Positions 9,276 through 17,616 of a stretch of 64,000 bases of DNA are shown one piece after another. How positions within the stretch are numbered: position 1 is the first letter of the stretch; every line of letters starts with the position of its first letter. A model generated the notes under the pieces. The model saw only the letters and a list, made by a program, of their open reading frames with translations. It searched no databases and had not been told where the DNA came from. The stretch is from an uncultured Bacteroides sp. GTDB lineage: Bacteria; Bacteroidota; Bacteroidia; Bacteroidales; Bacteroidaceae. Where the stretch lies: positions 248,001 to 312,000 of the forward strand of contig CALUOO010000002.1 of NCBI GenBank assembly GCA_944322345.1, written 5' to 3'. Made by a program: the position numbers and the translations under genes.

Positions 9276-10013
9276 ATGATACCTAAAATTATACACTATT
9301 GCTGGTTAAGTAAAGATCCTTATCCAGCAGGGATTCAGGCTTGTTTGTATAGCTGGAAAAAATATCTTCCAGATTATGAATTTAAATTGTGGAATTTCTC
9401 TTCTTTTGATATAGAATCTTCTCAATGGGTGAAAACTGCTTTCTTTGCAGGAAAATATGCATTTGCTGCAGATTATATTCGTGCTTATGCATTATATCAC
9501 TATGGAGGTATCTATTTGGATTGTGATGTGGAAGTCTTAAAATCCTATGATGATTTGTTACATTTACCTTACTTTATAGGGAAAGAGAAAACTAATACAC
9601 CAATTGAAGCTGCTACTATGGGGTTTGAAAAAGGGCATCCATTGATGAAGCTTTTGTTAGATTATTATAAGGGGAGAACTTTTTATTTGGGGAATAAAGA
9701 GAAGAAAGGTAAAAGTAGTTTTGATATACGTCCATTGCCTGCTATTATGCTTGATCTAATTAATACTCATTTCAGCTTTCATGAGATAGAATGTATTGAT
9801 GAATTTGATTTTTCTTCTAATGTAATCAATGTATTACCAGCTGATTACTTTAGTCCAAAACAATGGGATACTCAGGAATTGAATGTAACGTCGCGTACTT
9901 ATTCTATTCATCATTTCTCAGGGTCATGGTTGAAGGGGAATTTTGGAAAGAAGTTGGCATTTTATTGGTATCGTTTTCTTGGGTTGGTTTGGAATAAATA
10001 TCATATAGAATGA
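9276..10013 (+). CDS. GT32-type (Gly_transf_sug, DXD) glycosyltransferase
   Basis: This 245-residue protein begins IPKIIHYCWLS, the classic opening of capsular/OCH1-like GT32 enzymes, and carries the DXD site in YHYGGIYLDCDVEV near residue 80. C-terminal SIHHFSGSW provides the metal-coordinating His. The ATG at 9276 follows the GT8 stop codon by one base; an upstream in-frame start would overlap the GT8 gene and lacks family similarity. It is the last gene of the plus-strand group; the MITE-like inverted-repeat element follows it. It probably adds a hexose to the surface oligosaccharide; the sugar is unknown. Confidence 0.85.
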   Translation: MIPKIIHYCWLSKDPYPAGIQACLYSWKKYLPDYEFKLWNFSSFDIESSQWVKTAFFAGKYAFAADYIRAYALYHYGGIYLDCDVEVLKSYDDLLHLPYFIGKEKTNTPIEAATMGFEKGHPLMKLLLDYYKGRTFYLGNKEKKGKSSFDIRPLPAIMLDLINTHFSFHEIECIDEFDFSSNVINVLPADYFSPKQWDTQELNVTSRTYSIHHFSGSWLKGNFGKKLAFYWYRFLGLVWNKYHIE

Positions 10014-10031
10014 ATGTTATGCATATAAAAT

Positions 10032-10220
10032 AAAAGAGGCTGTCTCAAAATAGAAATACAAAAGTAAAAATCTTATAGATTGAAACTTCGTAATAAAAAA
10101 CTCCTGCTTTTGCCTTTATTTATTACAATTATAGGACTAAAAGCAGGAGATTTTTATGTTGTGGCTTATAATTTGTAAGTAAACTTATCTCTGTTTTCTA
10201 TTTTGAGACAGCCTCTTTTT
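10032..10220. mobile_element. MITE-like element with perfect 25-bp terminal inverted repeats
   Basis: The two ends, 10032-10056 and 10196-10220, are exact reverse complements over 25 bp and contain GAGGCTGTCTCAAAATAG. Inside lies a second inverted repeat, CTCCTGCTTTT (10101-10111) against AAAAGCAGGAG (10140-10150). There is no ORF. It sits between two convergent genes. No convincing target-site duplication is seen. The architecture fits a non-autonomous transposon remnant; it could also serve as a bidirectional terminator. Confidence 0.55.
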
Positions 10221-10236
10221 ACTTTAGGAAAATTGT

Positions 10237-12078
10237 CTATAAACTTTGCATATCATTTAGTTTCTTATAATACCCGTTCAACGCAATCAATTCTTCATGC
10301 GTACCGCGTTCTACAATTTCTCCTTCGTAGAGTACACAGATTTCATCTGCATTCTTGATGGTACTGAGGCGGTGAGCAATAGCAATCGTGGTACGTGATT
10401 TCATCAAACGTTCCAATGCTTCTTGTACGAGGCGTTCGGATTCTGTATCAAGTGCGGAAGTCGCTTCGTCGAGAATTAAGATAGGTGGATTTTTTAATAT
10501 GGCACGTGCTATGCTGACCCGTTGACGCTGACCGCCCGACAAACGTCCGCCACGATCACCAATCATAGTGTCGTAACCTTTTTCTGTTTCCATAATGAAA
10601 TCATGTGCATTGGCTATTTTGGCCGCTTCAATTACCTGTTCCATTGTCGCATTCTCCACTCCGAAAGTGATGTTGTTGTAGAATGTATCATTAAACAGGA
10701 TAGCTTCTTGATTGACATTACCTATTAGTGAACGTAAATCACGTATTGAAACATCTTTAATGTTTTTGCCGTCAATATACAAACCTCCTTCTTTTATGTC
10801 ATGATAACGAGGAACCAAATCTACCAGTGTAGACTTTCCAGATCCTGATTGTCCAACTAAAGCAATGGTTTTTCCTTTGGGAACTGTAAGATTGATGTGC
10901 TTTAATACTGGGCGTCCTTCGATATAGTTGAAACTAACATCTCTGAACTCAAGTTTATCGGTAAATTCTTTGAGGGGTTTGGGATTCTCTGGTTCCTTGA
11001 TAGGATTCTCTGCTTTAAGAATCATATCGATACGATCCATGCTGGCAAGTCCTAATGGCACGTTATAGAAAGCTTTTGAGAATTCTTTTAAAGGGTTGAT
11101 GATATTATATAGTATTGCTAGATAGGCTATAAATGTAGATGCACTTAAGGGCGCTCCTACTTTTCCTAAAATTAGAGATCCGCCAAACCATAATACAATG
11201 ACGATTACACAAGTCCCTAAAAATTCGCTCATCGGATGAGCCGAAGTTTGCCTGATTACCATTTGGTTCATAGCATCTCTGAAATCATTGTTTATTTTAG
11301 AGAAGCGTTGTGACATCTTTTTTTCTGCGATAAAGGCTTTAATAATGCGTAAACCTCCTAATGTTTCGTCTAGTTGTGCCATGATGTCTCCCCATTGAGC
11401 TTGTGCAGCAAAAGATTGTTTTTTTAATTTGCGGCTAACAATACCCATTACCCATCCAGCCAGAGGCATAACGACGATTACAAATAATGTCATTTGCCAA
11501 CTGATTGTGAAAAGAGTAATGAAACAAACTAATAGTGTGATTGGATTGCGTATTAGCATATCTATCGAACTAGTCAATGAGCTCTCTACTGCAGTGACAT
11601 CAGCACTCATACGGGCAATAATATCACCTTTTCGTTCTTCAGAGAAGAAACTCAGGGGAAGACGAAGCACTTTGTCGTAGACTTCAATGCGTATGTCACG
11701 TACAATACCTGTGCGGAGAGGAACCATGATGGCTGATGATGCAAAATATCCGGCTGTTTTTAACATGGTAGCAACAATTAATACAATTCCCATTACAATG
11801 AGTACAAAGAAAGCACCATGCTCTGCAATAATTTGACTAATCCAATATGAAGCGTTGTTCATGATTACATCTTTGTCAAGATGTTCTATACTCATTGGCT
11901 GGTACTCATAGATTTTATTAGAATCTGTCTCAAACAGAATGTTTAAGATTGGGATAAGAGTCATGAATGAGAATACATTGAGCCATTGAGAGACAAAGTT
12001 TAGTATCACTGTCCATACAAGATATTTACGATACGGCTTGATGTATCGCTTTAATACAGAAAAAAACTGTTTAAGCAT
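10237..12078 (-). CDS. ABC transporter, fused permease and ATPase (MsbA-like exporter)
   Basis: This is a 613-residue half-transporter. The N-terminal 330 or so residues carry about six membrane helices; the C-terminal ATPase has Walker A GQSGSGKST (about 408), signature LSGGQRQR (about 514), Walker B ILILDEATSALD (about 540) and the switch His in IAIAHRLST. Such homodimers flip lipid A core or other lipid-linked substrates across the inner membrane, or export drugs. Its place next to the glycan locus favours lipid A/LOS flipping, but that is inference. The ATG at 12078 is chosen because a longer in-frame reading would start upstream of a good promoter box (12106-12113). Confidence 0.88.
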   Translation of the reverse strand: MLKQFFSVLKRYIKPYRKYLVWTVILNFVSQWLNVFSFMTLIPILNILFETDSNKIYEYQPMSIEHLDKDVIMNNASYWISQIIAEHGAFFVLIVMGIVLIVATMLKTAGYFASSAIMVPLRTGIVRDIRIEVYDKVLRLPLSFFSEERKGDIIARMSADVTAVESSLTSSIDMLIRNPITLLVCFITLFTISWQMTLFVIVVMPLAGWVMGIVSRKLKKQSFAAQAQWGDIMAQLDETLGGLRIIKAFIAEKKMSQRFSKINNDFRDAMNQMVIRQTSAHPMSEFLGTCVIVIVLWFGGSLILGKVGAPLSASTFIAYLAILYNIINPLKEFSKAFYNVPLGLASMDRIDMILKAENPIKEPENPKPLKEFTDKLEFRDVSFNYIEGRPVLKHINLTVPKGKTIALVGQSGSGKSTLVDLVPRYHDIKEGGLYIDGKNIKDVSIRDLRSLIGNVNQEAILFNDTFYNNITFGVENATMEQVIEAAKIANAHDFIMETEKGYDTMIGDRGGRLSGGQRQRVSIARAILKNPPILILDEATSALDTESERLVQEALERLMKSRTTIAIAHRLSTIKNADEICVLYEGEIVERGTHEELIALNGYYKKLNDMQSL

Positions 12079-12394
12079 AAAATTATGGTTAGGTGTATAA
12101 TGTTGCAAAGATACGAAAGAATATTGAATGGACAATAAACTTGTCTTTTTCGATGCTTACTTCTATGGTTTCTTACCGGTGTTGCAGTTTAATTATTTCT
12201 GTTTTAAAGTTGATCTTTTTGAATATTGCAAACAGAACTTGTTTTCTTATTTTACAAAAAATGAGTTAGGAGTATGAAAAAATGAAAAATTTTAAGGGAA
12301 AAATATTGTTTTCTTTTCTGTATTTCTTGGTATATTGCTTTTTCTTTTATTAATTTGTTGTCAGTATTTATTAATCTTTATTTAAGGAAATATC
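12079..12394. other. Divergent intergenic region between exporter and GH76 gene
   Basis: About 316 bp. It contains the exporter promoter on the minus strand. No convincing TAnnTTTG box for the GH76 gene is seen; TTAATTTG near 12350 is one mismatch off. Very AT-rich, with no repeats or RNA gene recognised. Confidence 0.5.
12106..12136 (-). promoter_or_regulatory. Promoter of the ABC exporter gene
   Basis: On the minus strand the -7 box TATCTTTG (12113-12106) is preceded after 19 bp by ATTG (12136-12133), close to the Bacteroides TTTG/TAnnTTTG pair. Its position rules out a translation start at 12135. Confidence 0.65.
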
Positions 12395-13948
12395 ATGAAT
12401 AAAAAGAAGAATCTTATTTATCCGTTTTGTTTGGTATTGTTTTTATCTCTCTTTTGGGGAGCGTGCAGTGAAGAAGAAGGAAGTATCTCTTCGGGAGATG
12501 ATGGCGGTTCTACTCCTTCTGTTACTGTACCTCCGATTAGCAATTTGAAAGCCGAAACTACTTTAAAAGCCAATGAACTTTTTATCAGTTGGAAGGCTCC
12601 TGTTGAGGCTATAGCTGCGAAAATTGTTTGTACGCCTAAAAATGAAGATAAGGAAAATGAAATAGTAGAAAAGGTGACATTCAGGACTGAAGACAGAAAT
12701 GGGTCTGTGTTGTTGACCATGAAGGTATACGATACATATCTGGTATCAGTGTTTGCAATTGATAATTATGGGCGTGAATCTGAGGCTGTGACTGTAGAGG
12801 TTGCTCCTGCAAAAGAAGATACGCATGTATTCTTGCAATGGGCAGATGAACTGATGACTTCGCTGATAGACTTGTATTTTGGAAAGTCGGCTCGCGATTG
12901 CTGGAACAGTTCTTATCCTAATGCTACCGGACCTTATTGGGATGGTGATGCTGTTGTATGGGGACAAGGTGGAGGACTGTCTGGCTATGTTGCTCTGCGG
13001 GGGGCTTCTTTGGGGGTTGCCCACTATGAGGATAAGTATGTAGATATGACCGACCGCATGTTTAATAGCATCAACCGTTTCATTACTTCTGATAATGGGA
13101 AAATGGCGTATGCTGTATATCCAGCTAATGGAAATGATCGTTTTTATGATGATAATGTATGGATTGGTCTTGATATGGCTAATTTGTATGAACAGACAAA
13201 TGAACAACGCTTTTTAGAGAAAGCAGTAATGGTGTGGGATTATCTGATGACTGGTAATGATGATACTTGTGGAGGTGGAATACATTGGAAAGAAATGAAT
13301 GGTCCCTCGAGAACTAAACATACTTGTTCTACTGCTCCTGCAGCAGTGTTGGGATGTAAACTTTACGAGCTAACGAAAGACACAAAATATTTGGATAAGG
13401 CCAAGGAATTGTATGAATGGCTGTTGAAATATTTGCAGGATCCTGTAGACCATCTGTTTTGGGATAATATTAATCCTGAGATGAAAGTAAGTACGGCGAA
13501 ATACAGCTATAATTCTGGGCAGCCTATGATGGCGGCTTGTCTGTTGTATCGTATTACCGGTGATTCTACTTATCTGGAAGAGGCGAAGGCGATTGCACAG
13601 TCAGCTTTCAGTAAATGGTTCTCTTCTTATACCTCCACTCCGCTTCATAAAGATATTTATGTATTGAACGATGGTGAAAGCGCTTGGTTCTGTGCTGTGA
13701 TGTTCCGTGGTTTCTTGGAATTGTATAAACAAGATCCTTCTACAAAAGACTATGTCGTGAGATATGCTGATATGATGAAACATGCGTGGCTGTCTGCCTG
13801 CCGGAATCAGTCTACCAATCTGCTGAATTATGGATCATTCAGAGGCAATAAGTCGCAATCTTCATGGGAAATCCTTCATGAAGGAGCTTGTGTGGAGATG
13901 TTGGCACATCTGGCCGCTTTGGAGGGCAAGGGATTGCTGGCAGACTGA
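12395..13948 (+). CDS. Glycoside hydrolase family 76 lipoprotein (endo-alpha-1,6-mannanase type)
   Basis: This is a 517-residue surface enzyme. A lipoprotein signal ends FWGAC, followed directly by SEEEGS, an acidic run of the kind that exports Bacteroides lipoproteins to the cell surface. Residues 45-135 look like a fibronectin-type domain (PPISNLKAET...). The GH76 (alpha/alpha)6 barrel follows, with YWDGDAVVWGQGGG and the paired catalytic aspartates in FYDDNVWIGLD (about 252-253). Family members cleave alpha-1,6-mannan backbones of yeast or of bacterial glycans. It stands alone, without SusC/SusD partners, so it is not part of a standard polysaccharide utilisation locus; a role in remodelling surface mannosides is possible. 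Confidence 0.88.
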   Translation: MNKKKNLIYPFCLVLFLSLFWGACSEEEGSISSGDDGGSTPSVTVPPISNLKAETTLKANELFISWKAPVEAIAAKIVCTPKNEDKENEIVEKVTFRTEDRNGSVLLTMKVYDTYLVSVFAIDNYGRESEAVTVEVAPAKEDTHVFLQWADELMTSLIDLYFGKSARDCWNSSYPNATGPYWDGDAVVWGQGGGLSGYVALRGASLGVAHYEDKYVDMTDRMFNSINRFITSDNGKMAYAVYPANGNDRFYDDNVWIGLDMANLYEQTNEQRFLEKAVMVWDYLMTGNDDTCGGGIHWKEMNGPSRTKHTCSTAPAAVLGCKLYELTKDTKYLDKAKELYEWLLKYLQDPVDHLFWDNINPEMKVSTAKYSYNSGQPMMAACLLYRITGDSTYLEEAKAIAQSAFSKWFSSYTSTPLHKDIYVLNDGESAWFCAVMFRGFLELYKQDPSTKDYVVRYADMMKHAWLSACRNQSTNLLNYGSFRGNKSQSSWEILHEGACVEMLAHLAALEGKGLLAD

Positions 13949-13970
13949 TAAAGCAGGATAAGTCAAAACA

Positions 13971-14597
13971 TTATTTCCTGCCGAAATCGGCTGGAATCTC
14001 TCCCCACTTTTTAGTTTCCCATTTTAATATACGGGTAGTGTAAGTGTTCTCTCTGAGCCACTTCTCTGCCCGTTCTATCAGTTTGAACAGTTCTTCTGTT
14101 TCCGCAGTACGTGGCAGCTTGGTTTTGCATTTTTTCTGACGTACCCAACCGATGGCATTTACACTGTCACTGTAGATGGGCATATCGAATCCTTTTTGTT
14201 TCAGTAGTGCCAGTCCGTGGACTATGGCAAGGAATTCTCCGATGTTATTGGTACCTTTTGTCGGGCCGAAATGAAACACTTCCTGTTTGCTGGCTATGTG
14301 CACTCCCCGATACTCCATTGGTCCGGGATTTCCGCTGCAGGCTGCATCTACTGCCAGACTGTTGTCTATCACCTCTGGGGGAAGAGATGAAGGGGCTTGC
14401 TTGTTCGTGGTCGATTTGGAAGATGAGAGATAGCGGTAAGGAGAGTCGGCAAATGCCCGTTCTGCCTCCTCGCGAGTATCGAACGATTTGTATTTTGCTC
14501 CTACATAGCCTTTTGTCTGTAGTTGGCAGTCTGTCCATGAGGTATATATACCGGGGGTTACTCCTTCCCATACGACATAGTATTTATGCTTCGCCAT
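13971..14597 (-). CDS. rnhA: Ribonuclease H1 with N-terminal viroplasmin (hybrid-binding) domain
   Basis: This 208-residue protein degrades the RNA strand of RNA-DNA hybrids. Residues 1-50 form the small hybrid-binding fold (YYVVWEGVTPGIYTSW, GAKYKSF). The catalytic RNase H domain from about residue 75 shows the DEDD set: Asp in LAVDAACSGNPG, Glu in NIGEFLAIVHG, Asp in IYSDSVNAIGW, and a C-terminal Asp in IPADFGRK. Length and domain order match the viroplasmin-family RNase H found across Bacteroidetes. It is convergent with the GH76 gene and has its own promoter box TACTTTTG at 14631-14624. Confidence 0.9.
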   Translation of the reverse strand: MAKHKYYVVWEGVTPGIYTSWTDCQLQTKGYVGAKYKSFDTREEAERAFADSPYRYLSSSKSTTNKQAPSSLPPEVIDNSLAVDAACSGNPGPMEYRGVHIASKQEVFHFGPTKGTNNIGEFLAIVHGLALLKQKGFDMPIYSDSVNAIGWVRQKKCKTKLPRTAETEELFKLIERAEKWLRENTYTTRILKWETKKWGEIPADFGRK

Positions 14598-14623
14598 TTT
14601 TCTCCTGTTACACTGATTCCGTG

Positions 14624-14631
14624 CAAAAGTA
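14624..14631 (-). promoter_or_regulatory. Promoter -7 box of rnhA
   Basis: TACTTTTG on the minus strand, about 27 bp before the start codon, giving a short 5' leader. No clear TTTG is found at -33. Confidence 0.5.
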
Positions 14632-14663
14632 GTGATTCTTCGTAAAAAATCTTTCTTTGTTCT

Positions 14664-14693
14664 GTTGCATTCTTTGTCAAATCATTACTTTTG
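14664..14693 (+). promoter_or_regulatory. Promoter of aroK
   Basis: GTTG (14664-14667), an 18-bp spacer and TACTTTTG (14686-14693) fit the Bacteroides -33/-7 pattern. Transcription would start near 14700, about 68 nt before the ATG. Confidence 0.55.
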
Positions 14694-14767
14694 TCTCCTG
14701 CTGCCCTTTAGGTGATCTCGTGGAGGAAAGCTTATAATTCATAATTTAAAACTTAAAAACTCAGAAA

Positions 14768-15298
14768 ATGCTTCGTATCTTTTTGACAGGTTATATGGGA
14801 GCAGGAAAAACCACATTGGGAAAGGCTGCTGCCCGCCGGATGAATGTATCGTTCATAGATTTGGACTGGTATATAGAGGAACGGTTCCATAAAACGGTGG
14901 GTGGATTGTTTGCTGAACGTGGAGAAACCGGATTTCGTGAATTGGAGCGTAACATGTTGCACGAAGTGGCCGATTTTGAAGATGTAATTATCTCTACCGG
15001 TGGGGGAACTCCGTGTTTCTTCGATAATATGGATTTTATGAACCGGATGGGAAGCACTGTCTTTTTAGACGTCGACCCCGATGTCCTGTTCCGGCGTCTG
15101 AAAATTGCGAAGCAGCAACGTCCTATCCTTCAGGGGAAGAAAGACGAAGAATTGAAAGCTTTTATCCTGCAGGCATTAGAGAAGAGAATGGTTTATTACA
15201 AACAGGCTCGTTATTGCTTAAATGCAGATGAACTGGAGGACATCCGACAGATTGAAAATTCGGTAGACAAACTGATTGCTTTACTAGGGCTGGCATAG
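14768..15298 (+). CDS. aroK: Shikimate kinase
   Basis: This 176-residue enzyme phosphorylates shikimate with ATP, the fifth step of the chorismate pathway for aromatic amino acids. It shows the P-loop GYMGAGKTTLG (about 8-18), the shikimate-binding Asp in FIDLDWYIE and Arg in FRELERN, the STGGGTPCF glycine-rich segment, and the lid Arg in KQQRPIL. Its size matches the stand-alone bacterial enzyme. It is preceded by its own promoter and followed by a tandem repeat array, and appears to be transcribed alone. Confidence 0.93.
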   Translation: MLRIFLTGYMGAGKTTLGKAAARRMNVSFIDLDWYIEERFHKTVGGLFAERGETGFRELERNMLHEVADFEDVIISTGGGTPCFFDNMDFMNRMGSTVFLDVDPDVLFRRLKIAKQQRPILQGKKDEELKAFILQALEKRMVYYKQARYCLNADELEDIRQIENSVDKLIALLGLA

Positions 15299-15348
15299 GC
15301 CGCGTTTTAGGTAATAGAAGGGATGAATCTGCTTCATAAAAAGCCGTT

Positions 15349-15436
15349 TGTTGGGAAAGGTTAGCTGACGTGTTGGGAAAGGTTAGCCAACATGTCAGCA
15401 AAGGTTAGCCAATACGTTGGGAAAGGTTGCCTGACA
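15349..15436. repeat. Four back-to-back 22-nt degenerate repeats
   Basis: Units start at 15349, 15371, 15393 and 15415, each exactly 22 nt, with a shared core AAAGGTT. The outer parts vary between TTGGG/CCAA and GTCAGC/GCTGAC types. The second unit with its neighbouring halves forms a 13-bp stem, 15364-15376 with 15387-15399 (one G-T pair), and a 10-nt loop. There are no spacers, so it is not a CRISPR. Function unknown. Confidence 0.8.
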
Positions 15437-15570
15437 CGGACGGTGCAGACTACTTGTAAATCTGGTATTTTGGAGTGGAAGTGACCCCATTTCTGATACC
15501 ATACATTAAATGGGAAAAAACGTGAATTAGATATAGAATGGAGAAAAATGAAAAATTAAATAGGCTCTCA

Positions 15571-15601
15571 TTGGCAACCTATAATTTAATCTGTATTTTT
15601 G
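15571..15601 (+). promoter_or_regulatory. Promoter of speA
   Basis: TTGG (15571-15574), a 19-bp spacer, then TATTTTTG (15594-15601). Transcription would begin about 15608, 35 nt before the ATG. Confidence 0.65.
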
Positions 15602-15641
15602 TCTCCGATTATTTACTAAATATTACAGAATAGCAGAAAAA

Positions 15642-17534
15642 ATGAGAAAGTGGCGTATTGAAGATTCTGAGGAACTCTATAATATAACCGGATGGGGTAC
15701 CTCGTACTTTAGTATTAATGACAAAGGTCATGTTGTTGTTACACCACGGAAAGACGGTGTTGCCGTTGATTTAAAAGAACTGGTAGATGAGTTGCAGTTG
15801 AGGGATGTGACAGCCCCGATGTTGATACGGTTTCCTGATATTTTGGATAACCGAATCGAGAAGATGTCTTCCTGTTTTAAGCAGGCTGCAGAAGAGTATG
15901 GCTACAAGGCACAGAATTTCATCATTTACCCTATCAAGGTAAATCAGATGCGTCCTGTAGTAGAGGAAATTATCAGTCATGGAAAGAAATTCAATCTGGG
16001 ATTGGAAGCTGGTTCTAAACCTGAACTGCATGCGGTGATTGCGGTCAATACAGATTCTGATTCGCTGATTGTTTGTAATGGATATAAGGACGAAAGCTAT
16101 ATTGAGCTGGCATTGTTGGCTCAGAAAATGGGAAAACGTATTTTCCTTGTTGTAGAGAAGATGAACGAGCTGAAGCTGATTGCCAAGATGGCGAAACAGC
16201 TGAATGTGAAACCTAATATTGGTATTCGGATAAAACTGGCTTCTTCGGGTAGCGGAAAGTGGGAAGAATCCGGCGGTGATGCCAGCAAATTTGGACTGAC
16301 TTCCAGCGAATTGCTTGAAGCCCTCGATTTTATGGAGAGCAAAGGACTGAAAGACTGCCTGAAATTGATTCATTTCCACATCGGAAGTCAGATAACCAAG
16401 ATACGTCGCATCAAGACTGCTTTGCGTGAAGCCTCTCAGTTCTATGTGCAGCTTCATGCAATGGGATTTAAAGTAGAATTTGTTGATATTGGCGGAGGAT
16501 TGGGAGTTGACTATGACGGAACACGTTCTTCGGACAGTGGAGGCAGTGTGAATTATTCTATTCAGGAATATGTCAACGACTCAATCTCTACGTTGGTGGA
16601 TGCAAGTGATAAAAACGGTATTCCACATCCTAATATCATAACCGAAAGCGGGCGTGCACTGACGGCGCATCATTCGGTACTGATTTTCGAAGTGTTGGGG
16701 ACAGCTACTCTCCCCGAGTGGGATGATGAAGAGGAAGTGTCGCCCGATGCTCACGAATTGGTGCAAGAGCTCTATGAAATCTGGGACAACCTTAATCAGA
16801 ATAGAATGCTCGAAGCATGGCACGACGCTCAACAGATTCGGGAAGAGGCGCTCGATCTATTTAGTCACGGCATAGTGGATTTGAAAACACGGGCGCAGAT
16901 TGAACGGCTGTATTGGTCAATTACCCGCGAAATCAATCAGATAGCCGAGGGCCTGAAACATGCTCCAGATGAATTCCGCGGATTGTCAAAACTGTTGGCT
17001 GATAAATATTTCTGCAATTTCTCGCTGTTCCAGTCGTTGCCAGACTCTTGGGCAATAGACCAGATATTCCCGATCATGCCTATTCAACGTTTGGATGAGA
17101 AACCAGACCGTTCGGCTACCTTACAGGATATTACCTGCGACTCGGACGGAAAGGTTGCCAACTTTATTTCTACCCGCAATGTAGCTCACTATCTTCCTGT
17201 ACATGGGTTGAAAAAGAATGAACCTTATTATCTGGCAGTATTTCTGGTTGGGGCTTATCAGGAGATTTTGGGTGATATGCATAATCTGTTTGGTGACACA
17301 AATGCAGTGCATGTCGCAGTGACCGAAAAAGGTTATACTATAGAACAAGTAATTGACGGAGAAACTGTTGCAGAAGTTCTGGATTACGTACAGTATAATC
17401 CTAAGAAATTGGTTCGTACACTTGAAACGTGGGTAACAAAGTCTGTGAAGGAAGGAAAGATTTCTTTGGAAGAAGGGAAAGAATTCCTTGCTAACTATCG
17501 TTCCGGACTTTATGGATATACTTATTTGGAATGA
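15642..17534 (+). CDS. speA: Biosynthetic arginine decarboxylase
   Basis: This 630-residue PLP enzyme converts arginine to agmatine and CO2, the first step of the agmatine route to putrescine and spermidine. The PLP-binding Lys lies in YPIKVNQM (about 107), the glycine loop is VDIGGGLGVDYDG, and ITESGRALTAHHS supplies the residues that hold PLP phosphate. Length and the long C-terminal region match the SpeA (fold III) family rather than the smaller lysine/ornithine type. It has its own promoter. argB begins 82 bp downstream without a visible terminator, so the two arginine-related genes may be co-transcribed. Confidence 0.95.
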   Translation: MRKWRIEDSEELYNITGWGTSYFSINDKGHVVVTPRKDGVAVDLKELVDELQLRDVTAPMLIRFPDILDNRIEKMSSCFKQAAEEYGYKAQNFIIYPIKVNQMRPVVEEIISHGKKFNLGLEAGSKPELHAVIAVNTDSDSLIVCNGYKDESYIELALLAQKMGKRIFLVVEKMNELKLIAKMAKQLNVKPNIGIRIKLASSGSGKWEESGGDASKFGLTSSELLEALDFMESKGLKDCLKLIHFHIGSQITKIRRIKTALREASQFYVQLHAMGFKVEFVDIGGGLGVDYDGTRSSDSGGSVNYSIQEYVNDSISTLVDASDKNGIPHPNIITESGRALTAHHSVLIFEVLGTATLPEWDDEEEVSPDAHELVQELYEIWDNLNQNRMLEAWHDAQQIREEALDLFSHGIVDLKTRAQIERLYWSITREINQIAEGLKHAPDEFRGLSKLLADKYFCNFSLFQSLPDSWAIDQIFPIMPIQRLDEKPDRSATLQDITCDSDGKVANFISTRNVAHYLPVHGLKKNEPYYLAVFLVGAYQEILGDMHNLFGDTNAVHVAVTEKGYTIEQVIDGETVAEVLDYVQYNPKKLVRTLETWVTKSVKEGKISLEEGKEFLANYRSGLYGYTYLE

Positions 17535-17616
17535 TTTGCTGAGGCTTTGGTGCAGATAAACTGATGACTCTTTGAAATGTCTGATAGTTCTGCAAATAGC
17601 AAATGGAGAAGAAAGA

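Larger units (their letters stand above)
15299..15641. other. aroK-speA intergenic region
   Basis: About 343 bp containing an 88-bp tandem repeat array (15349-15436), a small inverted repeat CCCATTT/AAATGGG (15486-15514) and the speA promoter (15571-15601). No small ORF with support. Confidence 0.6.

Noticed and set aside
12079..12135. 19-residue N-terminal extension of the ABC exporter
   Set aside because: A good promoter box lies inside it, so the transcript would not include that start.
15349..15436. CRISPR array
   Set aside because: Units are contiguous with no unique spacers, and there are no cas genes; the same holds for the arrays at 31732 and 42401.
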